From Glaciozyma antarctica PI12 (taxonomy: Eukaryota; Basidiomycota; Microbotryomycetes; Kriegeriales; Camptobasidiaceae), in the NCBI GenBank assembly GCA_002917775.1, contig KZ627149.1, forward strand, positions 1,301,600 to 1,365,599: DNA of 64,000 nt. The letters are read 5' to 3'. Below the pieces are notes generated by a model. It was not told where the DNA came from and did no database searches. It saw only the letters and a list, made by a program, of their open reading frames with translations. This document shows, piece after piece, positions 10,597 to 21,497 of this stretch (positions are counted from its first letter, which is position 1; each line of letters begins with the position of its first letter). The position numbers and the translations under genes were made by a program.

Positions 10597-12717
10597 CTAC
10601 GCCAACAACGCCGCCGCCACCGCCACCGCCGCTCCAACGACTCCAACCCTCGCGACCGCCCCAGCTCCTGCTCCTCCCACAATCGCCGTCCCGGCCTGCG
10701 TCGTGATACTCGACTGGAATCCACTCCCGCACGTCGTCCCGACCGCCGTCCAGAGTGCGCTCTGTCCTCCCAGGAGGGGCGAGTTGCTCAATCCGAGTGC
10801 GTAAGGGATACGGGATTCGAAAGCGACGTAAGCGGCGAGGACGGATTTGGTGCAGCTCGTGCAGAGGAGGTTGGACGACATGGAGGGGGAGAGGAAGAGG
10901 AAGGGGAGGGAGGCGGAGCGCCAGGTGGTCGAGTTGGGGAGGAGACCGGTGAGGCCGAGAGGGGTGGCGAGAGGAGAGGTGCTGTTGGCGCTGGGGACGA
11001 TTTCGTTGGAGGATTGACGGCGTACGAGTCGGAGGAGGGGGGAGGAGAGGGTGATGAAGAGGGCGCGGGGGTCGAGGGCTGCCGAGGCGTAGGTTTGGAT
11101 GCTGAAGCCGGTCGTAGCGAGGACGGACGAGTTGCTGCTCAGCTCGACGAGCGTCTCGTTGCCAACGACGGTGGTGGAGAGGGTGGACGAGTTGCTCGCC
11201 GCGACGGGGACCGATCTGTTCGTGATGTCGTGAAGGCAGTAACCGCCAACCGAGTCCCTCGAGCAAATCGCGTTCGAGAACGGCTTGAGGACGTACAGGA
11301 CGTCGTACATGCCCAGCACGACGGCGTTGTTCGCCTGGAGCTCGGCCGTGCAGTTGCCACTGAACGCCGTCAACGCGCTCCGGACCATCGAGTCGCTGCA
11401 CGAGGCTTGTCCGCAGACGGAAGCGAGGGTGGAGCTGACTTCGGCGTCGGTGACGGTGATGGTGGTGGTGGCGAAGGAGGGGGCGAAGAGGGCGAGGGCG
11501 GAGACGAGGGGGGTCGTGCAGGCGCTGAGGGGCGCGTCCGCGTTGAGGTACTCGAGGAAGGCCTGGCAAGTCGTCGAGATGGTGGTGGGGATGAGGGGAT
11601 TGCTTCCCGAGTTGGTGACGGTGGTCACTGTGAGGGGGAGGAGCTTGTTAGTGGACGCTGATGGTGGACTTCGCAGATGGAGGCAAAGGAGGAATCGCAG
11701 CTTCGTTCCTGGAGAGGCTGCTGAAGTGGACGTGCGTTGCTCTGGCTCTAATCAACTGAGCAAGAACTTCCGCTGGACTCGACGCGCGAGAGCGACAGCA
11801 CGACGGTCGCTTGAACCTCCTCTGGCTGGGGTAACAGGAGCTTCGTACCTCCTGCGCAGGTTCCTGAGAAGCTCAGCGTGTCCCTCGGTGTCCGGCAAAG
11901 CGTCCAAGTTTCGTCGGCTCCCATACAGGCCCAGAGGAAGCGCGCTCCCTCAAAGTCGCCTACGACTGAATTCGAACGGAAGCGGCTTCCACGAACTCAG
12001 TCGACAGGCCTGCGTCGCTCTTCTCCCAGTACCCCTACGTTGGGAGCTGTCAAACACTTTGTTTGCTCTGCACTAGCGCACGCGCTGTTCGCGCCCTGCA
12101 AAGTTCAGAGAAGGTCCACACCGCCGAAGGTTTGGGAAAGAGACAACAGCAACGCTGTCTCCTCACAGACGATCGCGGCTGTTCCAGCGCTTCAGAACAT
12201 CCTGCTCGCCAGTGCAACTAGACCTCAGAGAGAGCTCAAGCGAACGAACGGAGCTTGCAGAAGCAACTCTTTCCACTAGATCCGCACGAACGTCGTCGTC
12301 GCCTCTGCGGTCTCGCCCCCTTCTGGCACCACTCTGTGCACCTCCTACGCCCCCATCACCCGGAGAACAGCCACACGAACGCGCGCAAAGCACCTTCCCG
12401 CGCCTCCTCCACCAAGCAACAAAGGGCCTCCTCTCCTCCACTCCCTCCCTTCACCGCCCTCCCTCCGCCTCTGTCCCATCCAGCTCCCTCCCCCAGCTTG
12501 GAAAAGACGCCCTCCTGCCCCCACGCTCTCCCCCTCGTCAACCGCACCGCGCCCTCACCAACCAGCGTAACGACTCACCAGCAGCTCCCGTAGTCGCGTT
12601 CCCCACAATACTCGCGCCCTCTCCAATAGCGCTGACAGTCCCGTTGGAAGTGACGTTCTGAGCCTCGGCGACCGCGACGAGGAGGGTTGAGAGGAGGAGG
12701 GAGGTCGAGGGGCGCAT
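10597..12717 (-). CDS. Secreted cysteine-rich protein, probably GPI-anchored (DUF7729-like)
   Basis: Exon 1 (12717-12579) encodes a clear signal peptide, MRPSTSLLLSTLLVAVAEAQ, followed by an N-glycosylation-rich stretch (NVT, NGT, NAT). Exon 2 (11627-10597) holds the cysteine-patterned domain starting TTCQAFLEYLNADAPLSACT, with CGQASC, CTAEL, ICSRDSVGGYC, LLCTSCTKSVLAAY and TTCGSGF. The end is a Gly/Ala segment and a hydrophobic tail finishing AALLA, as expected for GPI transfer. Fungal secreted proteins with this pattern are grouped as DUF7729-like; their role is unknown, and a cell-wall or surface role is inferred. The intron is 951 nt (12578-11628). The splice joins GCTGCTG to TGACC and keeps the frame. 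Stop on the minus strand at 10597-10599. Confidence 0.82.
11628..12578 (-). other. 951-nt intron of the secreted-protein gene
   Basis: The donor is GTGAGT on the minus strand at 12578 and the acceptor CTCACAG ends at 11628. A CTAACAAGC branch-like site lies just upstream of the acceptor. Stops occur in all frames, and no protein family or structured RNA was recognised. It separates the signal-peptide exon from the mature domain. Confidence 0.65.
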
Positions 12718-13202
12718 TGTTGAGTGTCGGGGCTGTTTGGGCGAGGAGATGAGGGGGACGGGGCGAGGTGGCGCGGACCTGTGTGTAAGGAGTGTGCTGT
12801 GAGTGGTGGCTGGTGGTCCTGCTTGCGGTTGAGATGGAGTTGTTGGGCGAAGAAAGGGAAGGCCTCGACTCTGCTCTTTTGGCCTGGGGGGCCTGGATTC
12901 GCGAAGGGGCTGAGATTCGCTGCCGAGGACAGCTTGGGGAGCTTCTGCAGAGTCGGCAACGAGCTTTGGGAGAATGGCCTTCGCTATGACTTCAGAGAGG
13001 AGAAGAACGGCCTTGAATCTCGATCTAGGAGCCAGCAGAGCAACCCAGCGAGGTGCGAGCGAACCCTCTCCTCGTCAACACGTCGTTTCGCGATCCAATT
13101 AAAGGTGTATATACAGTGTGCCTAAGCGGCCTAAAAAGCGATACAGTAGGTGGAGATAGGATCCCAGCGCGCTGGCAAACGAATCGCACCACCGTTCGCA
13201 CG
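12718..13202. promoter_or_regulatory. Intergenic: secreted-protein promoter and acetate-transporter 3' end
   Basis: Both flanking genes are on the minus strand, so the left part is the promoter of the secreted-protein gene and the right part is the 3' UTR of the transporter. Around 13085-13150 the sequence is locally AT-richer (AATTAAAGG, TATATACAGTG), which may be a TATA-like element about 370-430 bp upstream of the start. No gene was seen. Confidence 0.35.
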
Positions 13203-14511
13203 CTAATCGCGTTTCCCAAGGTTCCCCACCAGGAGGATAAAGTACGACGTATCGGGCGTCAAAAGTCCCGCAGCAGCGACGTACCACGCGTTCTATTTCG
13301 TGTCAGCGAGGGCAGCGAGGACGAGAGGGAGGAGCGTACGAAAGCGGTGATGAGGCCGAACGCTCCGCCGGCGGTGTGCACTCCTGGAGTTTCGGGGGTA
13401 AATTCACCGATGGCGAGGAGGAGGAAGGTGACTGTGCGTTTGGGTTAGTAGGGAGAGAGAGGGGGGAGGAGGGGACGAACTGGTGAGCCAGAAGAAGACG
13501 CCGGAGAGGGCAATGGAGGAGCGGAATGAAGCGAGGAGCATGATGAAGGTGTAGATGAACCACCTGTCGCGCGCTGGGGATCAGCACGCACCATAAGAGA
13601 AAGCGAGAAGACGTACCCGAAGAGCCAGAACCCAACGGCATGGTTGAACTCGGTCTCGGTGGCGTACGACGACTTGATCGCGGTCCAAGGCGAGATGATG
13701 AAAGCGTACGAAAGCCAAAAGCCTCCGTAAGAAGAGAACGCCGTAGCTCCGAACGTGTTGCCGACCGCAAACTCCCACATCCCCGCAAGGAGCTGGGCGA
13801 GACCGCCGTAGAAGAGGGCGGAACCGACGACGATGTTGGGGACGCTCACGCCGCGCGCCTTGACTGGGAACGGGAGTCTTAGCTGTACTCTTCCCTCGGA
13901 TTGAAAAGGACGAACCGTTGACGAGGGAGAGGACGAAAGTGGTGAGAGCGAAGCCACAGAGTCCGAGAGGAGCAGGGTTTCCGAACCGACGATGGCTGGG
14001 TCGGCGACAACGTCAGCTCGGCGTGCAAGTACAGGCAACAGAAGCTCACTAAGTCGTGAATCCAGGCTGACTGTTATCCATAGCGTGTCTGCCAACCGAA
14101 ACCAGAGGTTAGCTCGTTCGTTCCCAAAGCCCCCTGTCTGGCAGTCATCCTCCTCCTCCCGCCCATGTCCCCCAAAGCCGGCAACAGCAGCTCCCCTCCA
14201 TCCGTTCGCACCATCTCCAGCTCTCCCACCTCCATCTCTCCCCCCGCAGCACCCTGGCAAGTTTTCACGAGCATCGATCAAGCCCGTCCATAGACGCAGC
14301 TCGGTCGAGTCGTGCAGAAGAGAGGGCAGCTCACCCTCCAGGCGTAACATTCCTTAATTCTGTACGAAACATCAGCGGTGCTCTAGCGGAAGGACGGGGA
14401 GGACCTACGACTCAGGGGAGCGCCGCCGTCGTTCGAGTGGTAGGAAGGCGAAGTCACGTTGACCTTGTTCTTCTCGAGGTCGTCGGGGTGCGTTCCGTTG
14501 GCGGTGGGCAT
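13203..14511 (-). CDS. Acetate transporter, GPR1/FUN34/YaaH family (copy 1)
   Basis: Start is [11 protein letters not shown] at 14511-14509. The spliced protein has the family signature [20 protein letters not shown] followed by the other membrane helices: [39 protein letters not shown] and GFWLFG. It ends [14 protein letters not shown]. That gives six predicted helices, the usual AceTr size. Family knowledge: fungal members (Ato/Ady2 type) are plasma-membrane proton-coupled importers of acetate and related acids. The gene has about eight short introns and a 25-nt exon (14336-14360). It is closely related to the next gene, which has the same orientation and matching introns. Stop TAG at 13205-13203. 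Confidence 0.9.
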
Positions 14512-15071
14512 TCTGTACGATCTGAAGGAGGTAGTGTTGGTGGTGGTGGTGGTGGGAGCAGAGGAGGAGGCCGAGGGAGAAAAACTGGAGCTTCGAAAGC
14601 GGTCGGAGCCCCCCGGTGACGCGCAGTTTTGGTGTGTTTTCCGAATTGAGATCCGCGGAGAGAGCTCTTTCGCGGGGTCCCATTGAGCAGTAAAATGGAG
14701 TGTAACGAGCCTGAGAAATGAGCGAGCAGTACTCGTTGAGGGTTTGAGAGCTGGAAAGGAGTTGAAATGCGTTTCGGGGGTCGGGCGAGAGGCCGAACTT
14801 GAGGATGAGGAGATGGGATGGATATAGCTGAGATCTGAGTCTGGGATGCGAGTTCTCCTCCGACGAACGATGAAGCAGGGGCGCGATGCGATCGACGTTG
14901 TGAAGCAGTGTAAGCAGGAAAGCGCAGAGAGAGAGAAGCAGAGTGGGGATCCTGACGGTGCGAAGGTGTGGGCGACCTGCTGCTTGTGATTACTGGCTGT
15001 GTACAAGGTGCCCTCGTTCCGACAAAGGAGAAGAGATGCGAAAGTGTAGAGAGTGGGAGGTGGTTGATCGC
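14512..15071. promoter_or_regulatory. Intergenic between the two acetate transporters
   Basis: This 560-bp segment holds the promoter of copy 1 and the 3' UTR of copy 2. A GGT/GGA-rich (CCA/TCC on the minus strand) leader sits at about 14530-14580 before the copy 1 start. A Ser-rich frame on the minus strand runs through it in frame with the copy 1 start, but I keep the downstream Met because it aligns better with copy 2. No other gene was seen. Confidence 0.4.
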
Positions 15072-16397
15072 TTAATCGCGCTTGGCGAGACTTCCGACAG
15101 GGAGGACAAAGTAGGCCGTGTCGGGCGTGAGGAGTCCTGCGGCGGCGACGTACCACGCGTTCTAGAGAGGAAAGAGGTCAGGAAGGAACGATATAGAGGA
15201 AGAGTGAGAACGTACGAAGGCGGTGACGATACCGAAAGCTCCTCCGGCGACGAGGATGTTGGGGTGGTCGTGGGTGAAGTGGCCGATGGCGAGGAGGAGG
15301 AACGTCACTGTTAAGATCTCGTCAGCGATTGGTAGGAGAGGCAAAGCGAGCGCGAACGTACCGGTGAGGAAGCCAAAGACGGAGCAAAGCGCGATCGAGG
15401 AACGGAAGGAGGCGAGGAACATGATGAAGGTGTAGATGAACCATCTGCGCGCGCACGTCAACGTCAGTAAAAGTCAACGAGAAGAAGGAAAGAACGTACC
15501 CGAAGAGCCAGAAGCCAGTAGCCTCCTTGTAGTCCAAAGCCTCAGTGTACGAGGCGCGGATTCCGGACCAGGGCGAGACCATGAAGGCGTACGAGAGCCA
15601 GAACGCTCCGTACGAGGAGAAGGCGGTCGCTCCGAACGTGTTTCCGACGGCAAACTCCCACATGCCCGCGAGGAGCTGAGCGAGTCCTCCGTAGAAGAGG
15701 GCGGATCCGACGACGATGTTGGGGACGATGATGCCGCGGGTCTTCACTGCGTGTGGGACAGGGAGTTAGTTTGGCGCATCAACAGTATGTAAAGGAGTGG
15801 ACGCACTGTTGACGAGGGAAAGGACAAAGGTGGTGAGAGCGAAACCGCAGAGCCCGAGGGGAGCAGGGTTGGCGAACTTGCGGTGGCTGTTTGCGAGACG
15901 GCGTCAGCAGGTGTGCGAGGCGAGGAGGGGGGAGGAGGTACGTACTAGTCGGCGAATCCAGGCTGCGAGTTGTCCTGAGGGTGTCTGCAAAGGGAACAAA
16001 GTCAGCTGTTTGTTCGGCGGCTCTTGGAAAAGTGCTAGTGGCGCCGCTGCCAGCGATGGGGAGCAGGGAGGAGCCACCGGTGCCAGAGAGTACGGCCGAT
16101 GTATACACACGCCTGATCAGCTCCTCACTCCTCCCCCAACCCCATCCGATCCCCCAACCGCAGCTCCCATCAAAAAATCGGGCCCCCAGACGAAGACGCA
16201 AGATGAATCGTGCTCGGCCTTGATGACGATTGGGAGAGAGCGCTTACCCTCCAGGGGTGATGTTGCCTGATGGTGCACAAGGTCAGCTAGTGCTCGATCG
16301 AGGGCGTCAAGGTCGACTTACGAACGAGGGAGGCTCCTCCATCGTTGGAACGGTAAGCTCCCTTACCGTTCTCCGCGTCACTTGAAACATTGCTCAT
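15072..16397 (-). CDS. Acetate transporter, GPR1/FUN34/YaaH family (copy 2)
   Basis: Start is [20 protein letters not shown] at 16397-16395. The signature [19 protein letters not shown] is followed by [66 protein letters not shown] and a tail ending GSLAKRD. Exons read on the minus strand are 16397-16322, 16266-16248 (19 nt), 15984-15946, 15886-15807, 15746-15500, 15444-15362, 15307-15216 and 15161-15072. All introns are short with GTGCGT, GTACGT or GTAAG donors. It is a proton-coupled acetate or succinate importer by family. It differs from copy 1 mainly in the N-terminus and the loop after the YAF helix. Confidence 0.92.
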
Positions 16398-18921
16398 ACT
16401 GTTGGCGTTGCTGTTGTTGCTGCTTGTTTTGTACTTGGTCTTGCTGGTGTTGCTGATTTCACCCGAGGGAACGATTCCAACCGAACTTTGCTTGTCGAGG
16501 TCCGAAGTTTCCGTGTGACCATTTTATTTCCTCCGACGCTGAGCCCGCGCGACTCTCCCCGCGATCTTCAAGGGCCCCAGACTACCCCCACGTACGCCCA
16601 GTCTACTGCGCTCCGGTGCCCCCTTCCTCTGTCAGCCCTGAGCCAGCCAGAAACGACGCCAGGACGCACTCTGAGAAACACCGCGGAATGACGCTCTGAC
16701 CACGCTTGGCGGATTTCATTTCTCCGGCCAATTCGTGATCCTACATACGAAAAAACAGCCTGCTTGAGCATTGCAGGTGGCGCAGGCGTCGTGTACTCCC
16801 TCATCCCCAGCAAAACTGACTGCCCAGCAGGCCAGGGGCTCACAGCATCTCAAGCCAAAAAACTTTAGCCGGCGTTCCGCAAATAGCGAAACTCCCGAGC
16901 CTTCGCGAGATTCGCCCTTCCTCCCTCGGACCTCCGCCCGTCTACCGCTCCCCAACGCTCCCTACACAGTACAGCATCCAAGCCCCAGCCCAGCGAGCGC
17001 AGCCCAGTCCCGCGCCAAACTCAAGCCACTTGTCCTCCTCCTTCCTCCGAACTTGGAGCTCTTCCTTGAAGGAAAAAAAAAAAAAACGAACGCTTACGGA
17101 ATCGGCCCGCGTCCGCAGGTCTCGTCGCCGTCCTGCGGCTCCTGCCCTGCTCTCTCCTGCTCCTCCCGATTCACGCAGTCGGTCCGGGGCCCTGTGGTTC
17201 GCCGGGGAGTTGACTCCGCGTGATCACGAGAGAACGCGTTCTGGGGGTGGAATGGCTGGGAAGGTCGGCCGCTTTTGGGTGGATGGGTATAGGGCTGGAA
17301 GAGACTGTGCGAGGAGGGAGGGATTGGAGGAGTGCTGGGAAGGATTAGAGGAGGAGTAGGAGCGCTGGGAGGGAGTGGTGGCGTGGAATGGGGGGCCTGC
17401 TGCGGCGGTTGAAAGGGAGGAATGCGATGGAGAGGACAACCAGAGCGAGATTGGTGCAGTGCACTTTAAAGACGCGCTTCGTGAAGACCGCGAGAGAGAT
17501 AGTGGAACGTGCTCGAGCACTGCGGCGCGAGGTAGCGAGACTGAACGCGCATGATGTTGAGGCGAGGTGCCGCTGTGCGAAGAGTGAAGTGAATCGATGA
17601 GCAGTCAGAGCTTCTGAGCGCACACAGAAGCAGTAGAGACATTTCTCCGAACACGAGCTGCGAGCAGACCTCGAGCAAGGGTAACTGAAGCGAGCGAGCA
17701 GGATCCGAGCGACGAGATTACGAGGTTCGCACCAAACAAAGTTCGGTACGCCCCGTTCACCCAAAGTGGAGTTCGAGGAGGCCTTCAGATGTAGCTGGAG
17801 CTGGAAAGCTCGAGCACACAAGGCAACGAGAAGCAGGAGGGCGGCGAGCGGAGCTGGCGTGAGGAAGCAGCTCGACGGATTTGGCGTCAAGAAAGCGGCA
17901 CGCTGAAGAGCTGTATCTGAAGGAGCTACTGAGCGCTAGAGAGGAGCAATCAGCTGCGGTTCTCGCTCCTGAGTCCCTACTGAGACGAGCAGCTCGCCTG
18001 CCTCCTGCTGTACGCTCCTCCTGCCCGCTCGCCCCGCTCCCTGTTCAAATCTAGCAAGCTCGTTCGCCCATGTCGACCTTCTGAATCCCATTGAAGTCTC
18101 AAGCAGCTCCCTCGACCTCTTGAGTCGACCGTGCAGAGTCGCCCGCTCCCACTCCACCTTGATTCTCCCGCTCCAGCCCTCGCGACAGCTAAAAGTGCGG
18201 CCGGAGTTCCTGCACCCTCTTCTACCAATCCAGAACAGCTCCTCTTTCTCACGCCTCCCCTCATCCTCGTCGTCACTCGAGCTGCAGGCGCCTTTCGAGC
18301 ATCTCGTCGCGCGTGTCGATGCCGCTGAAGAGCTGCTGGGCCTGCTGCTACGATTCGAGTTCGGCGACTTGTTTCACGGCAGCAGGGAGTGGTGGATGAC
18401 GCAGCTTGAGTTTGAGGGAGGAGGAAGGGAGGGAGAAGCAGCTCCGACACCGAAGGAAGACTGCGCCGCCGCATGCTGTGCTTTTTCAGCAGCTACAACT
18501 CGCTTCAACACGATCTCTCGAGGACTAAGAGCAGCAGGATTCAGTGCAGGTAAGCTGGGCTCAGGACAGAGGAAGGAGCCAAGCTGATCGCTCCAACGCA
18601 GCAGGCAGCCCACCTCGAGCACGCCTCCTCTGTTCACTCGCTTCTCCACCACCGCCGTCCCCTCAGCCGAGCTCTGAACCTGAAAGTAAGGCCTCTGCTC
18701 AGTTGTGTGCACGTTCATTTGAGCAGGGTGAGCGGTGGAAGGCTTTGAGGAGGGGTCGGTGTGCGGCTTCTTTATTCGGCAAGAACAGTGCTGCTTCCTT
18801 TCCACGTGCGGGTCTTATCAGGAGGGATCAGTGCTGCTGGAAGTACTCAGGCTTGAGCTGACGAGGCGTCTCTTCTGCAGTACCGACTTCCTGCCCCACC
18901 TCTTCCCTCTCCAGCGACAGC
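16398..18921. promoter_or_regulatory. 2.5-kb divergent intergenic region with no intact gene
   Basis: This is the longest gap in the window, between the divergent starts of acetate-transporter copy 2 and the 18,922 gene. It contains a 14-A run at about 17,072-17,085. A minus-strand segment at about 17,583-17,635 has the full look of a local intron (GTGCGC donor, TCTGACTGC branch, CACAG acceptor). There is a coding-like minus-strand tract at about 17,930-18,810 (listed separately). Just before 18,922 a GAGCTGACGAGG...CTGCAG acceptor (about 18,881) suggests a 5' UTR intron of that gene, with a possible GTAAGG donor at about 18,687. Confidence 0.45.
17936..18805 (-). pseudogene. Coding-like minus-strand tract, possibly a decayed gene
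   Basis: Read on the minus strand, three pieces in different frames look like one charged, helical protein. The pieces are LSPREIVLKRVVAAEKAQ, then LPAAVKQVAELES with an in-frame TAG followed by QQAQQLFSGIDTRDEMLERR, then KVEWERATLHGRLKRSREL with TWANELARFEQ. Two frame changes and one stop separate them. Either this is a relic gene or it has short introns that I could not place; a GTGACG...TTGGTAG segment near the second frame change could be one. I do not recognise the family. It also overlaps a probable 5' UTR region of the gene at 18,922, so it may be chance. Confidence 0.25.
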
Positions 18922-20839
18922 ATGTCCCACAACACCACCTCAGCACCCAGCATCTCCTCCCTCGCCAACTCCCCTTCCCGCGTCGTCATCCCCCTCGGCC
19001 CACCTCCTCCCACCACCACGCCAGCCCCCGACAGCTCGAGCTCGATGCTCCTCGACTACCTCTCCCGCCTCGCGCGCTTCGAGCCCCGCATACGCCGGTA
19101 CGCCGCCAGCAAGCTAAGCGAGAAGCACGAGCCCGTACACGCCTTTTCTGGAACGAGCGGGACGACGACTCCCCTCCCTCAGACGCCTGGATCGGGTCAT
19201 TCGCCAGCTGGAGCTTCGCCGAACGGAGGGACGCATTCGGCGCATGGGTTCTCGCTTGTCGACCTCGAGCGGACGTTATTGAGCGCGGCGCCAAAGTGGT
19301 GGACGAAGAGGGGGACGGGCGGGAGTACTCCGAGCACGCCTTCGCATTCGCACGACTCGCTCGGACTCGACGTCGATATCTCGTCCGTCTTCCTACGGCA
19401 TACCTCCGCCCTCTCCGCCGCGAACGGAGGCCACGAAGCGCCGCTATTGCAAAAGGATCCAGGACCGGGATTGTTCCTCAACTACTACTCCTCGGCCGAC
19501 TTGATCGCCCTCCTCACCTCCACCGGCGTCCTCTCCGCTCTCGCAGAGAGGGGGTACTCCCATCCCTCCCTCATCTTCGACACCTCCGACTCATTCCAGC
19601 ACCGCCTCTCCCTCGTCGATTCGACCCTCTTCGATCCCAAGCTCAACCTCCTTTCGAGCGAACGCTTCCTCGTCGATTTGTACATGAAGAGGAGGAGACG
19701 ATGGGGCACGGACGCGATGGTGTGCTATCAGCTTATGCAGCGCGTTATCAATGCTGGAGGGTGGGAGGAGTTGCGCGAGGTGACGGGGGAGATTCGAGCG
19801 CCGTATGTCGGGCTCGAGGGAGCGAGGGAGAGCATCGAGTTCTTCGACAAGATGGTGCCCAAGTGCTCCAAGACGGCAAAGAAGGGTGGAGGAGAGTGGG
19901 ATGTGACTGAGATTGCGTGGATGCAGGTGCGTTCCGTTTCGAGCGAGCGAGCGAGGAGGGAGCTGATGGTGTTGATTTTCGCAGATGCACGACCCGCTGG
20001 CCAAGACGACGAGGCCGCTTCTCCCTGGTCAACGCTTCCCAGGACTCGGTCTCGGGCGTGTACGTTTCTCCCGTTGTCCTCCCCGAACCGTCGTTGACGC
20101 CCTCAACAGCAAATCGCAGCCGTCATGGAAGGCATGGCGACCTCCTCGCACGTTACCGACGGCCTCCTCAACTTTCCCTTTCACTACCACAACGCCACCG
20201 CCTGTCAGTCCTTCTTCCTCTTGCGCGGCTTCCTCGCTGACCTGGCGCGCGCAGATCACGTTCGCGGCTACCGCCACCTCGACCCCATTTACGAAGCCTA
20301 CGTCCAATGGATGACCTCGCAGCTCGAATCCACTACCGAAGCGCACGGATTCGCTTTCGTCTCCTGGGCCGTCTCCCTCGGTCATCTTCGTCGTATCACC
20401 GAGGAGCTTTCAGAAGGATCGACCGAGTGGACGAAGCTGAGCGATAGGCTCGAGAGGTGGAGTCCGAGCGAGCAGGTCTTCCCGACGAGTGATAGTATGG
20501 CGAGCTTTGTCGGGAGTGAGGAGTGGGAGAGGTTAAGGGTGAGGTGGAGGGACGTTTTCGAGGAGAATGGAGGGGCGGAGGGAGAGGGGGTTGGGGTGGT
20601 CAAGGGGACGGAGGGGAGGCCGAAGAGGGCGAGGTTGGTGATCGATTTGGAGGTGAGTTTGCGATCGCGGCGAGTGAGGACGGTGCTGATTCGGTTGTGC
20701 GAGCGCAGGGATGTCCTGGTGTGCCTCGCTTTCGCGCGATCAAGAAGAACGACGGCTAACCCCACCTCGCGCAGAGCTGTGGAAGTACTCAAAGATCTGG
20801 GACAAGCGAGATCCCGAGACGGGCAAGTTCCACTGGTAG
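18922..20839 (+). CDS. Conserved protein of unknown function with RPLLPGQRFPGLGLGR motif
   Basis: A Ser/Pro/Gly-rich N-terminus is followed by a globular part. That part has YLSRLARFEPRIRRYAASKL, a long helical region (SSERFLVDLYMKRRRRWG), then MHDPLAKTTRPLLPGQRF and PGLGLGRQIAAVMEGMA, and ends ELWKYSKIWDKRDPETGKFH plus W. The PGQRFPGLGLGR segment looks like a phosphate- or substrate-binding loop, but I cannot name the family. Introns lie after WMQ (19,927-19,983), after GLGLGR (about 20,058-20,109), near 20,198-20,252, after DLE (about 20,653-20,708) and just before ELWKYS. The TAG is at 20,837-20,839. The same frame stays open after the stop and is interrupted by a perfect local-type intron (see findings), so the true C-terminus may be further downstream. 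Confidence 0.72.
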
Positions 20840-21497
20840 TCGTTGTCGTTCCGAGGACACAGGAAGAACGTGCGTCGTCCCTCCTTTCTTTCTCGCACTC
20901 TGCTGACCTTTTCACAGGTCGAAGTGCTCGACGTAACCTGGCTCCCCTGCCGTGACTTGCAATCCTTTATTCGTACTCATCATCCCGCATGCTCAGCCTC
21001 TGCTCTCTCGCTCCCCTCCCTTCAGCAAATTGGCGTCTCGTACCACACTAGCCGGACTCCCTTCCTCGGAAGAGCTCCGTCCGCTCATACCTCGACGTTC
21101 TTCAACGCAAGTTTGCTGAACAGCTCAGAATGTTCTGCGGAATCGAGTGCTTGCGCCGTCCTTGCTCGTTGTGCTCTCCGCACTCGAATAGATTTCCCTC
21201 GCTCTGATCTCTGAGAGCGGGGGGAGGGAAAGCAGAGAGCAGAGCAGGGGGTCCGAGAGGAGGAGGGAGTGCGCACTCTGAGCAGGAGGGCTTTGACGAA
21301 GCTCGCGCCCGAACACGTTCGCAAAACAGTGGCGTACGAGCGAAGCACAGGACAGGAGAAGCCCATTCGAGGGGAGGTGGTGGTTCGAGGTCAAGACTGG
21401 ATCGTCCCCGCCGTACCGCCGACTGCCTTTCTACTCACACGCCACACGCCGCCTCCTCCTCGCCCACCTCCACACCCCTAGAAAGCTCCTCGCCTTG
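20840..21497. promoter_or_regulatory. Intergenic with a spliceable 3' segment
   Basis: Right after the upstream stop lies a consensus intron at 20,870-20,917 (GTGCGT donor, CTCTGCTGACC branch, TTCACAG acceptor), so either the 3' UTR is spliced or the upstream ORF continues. The rest carries the promoter of the MBL-fold gene, with a C-rich leader at 21,440-21,497. No separate gene was seen. Confidence 0.45.

Noticed and set aside
10426-11661. A 411-codon plus-strand frame over the secreted-protein gene
   Set aside because: It is a shadow of the minus-strand gene: extreme Gly/Glu/Arg content, whereas the minus strand shows cysteines, glycosites and a GPI tail.
17070-17086. 14-A run as a retrotransposon or processed-pseudogene tail
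   Set aside because: No target-site duplication or upstream retroelement sequence was visible; taken as a simple homopolymer.
17345-17890. A 181-codon minus-strand frame starting with a signal-peptide-like segment
   Set aside because: It has irregular Cys/Ser/Arg composition and an internal intron-like segment that would break it, and I see no family signature.
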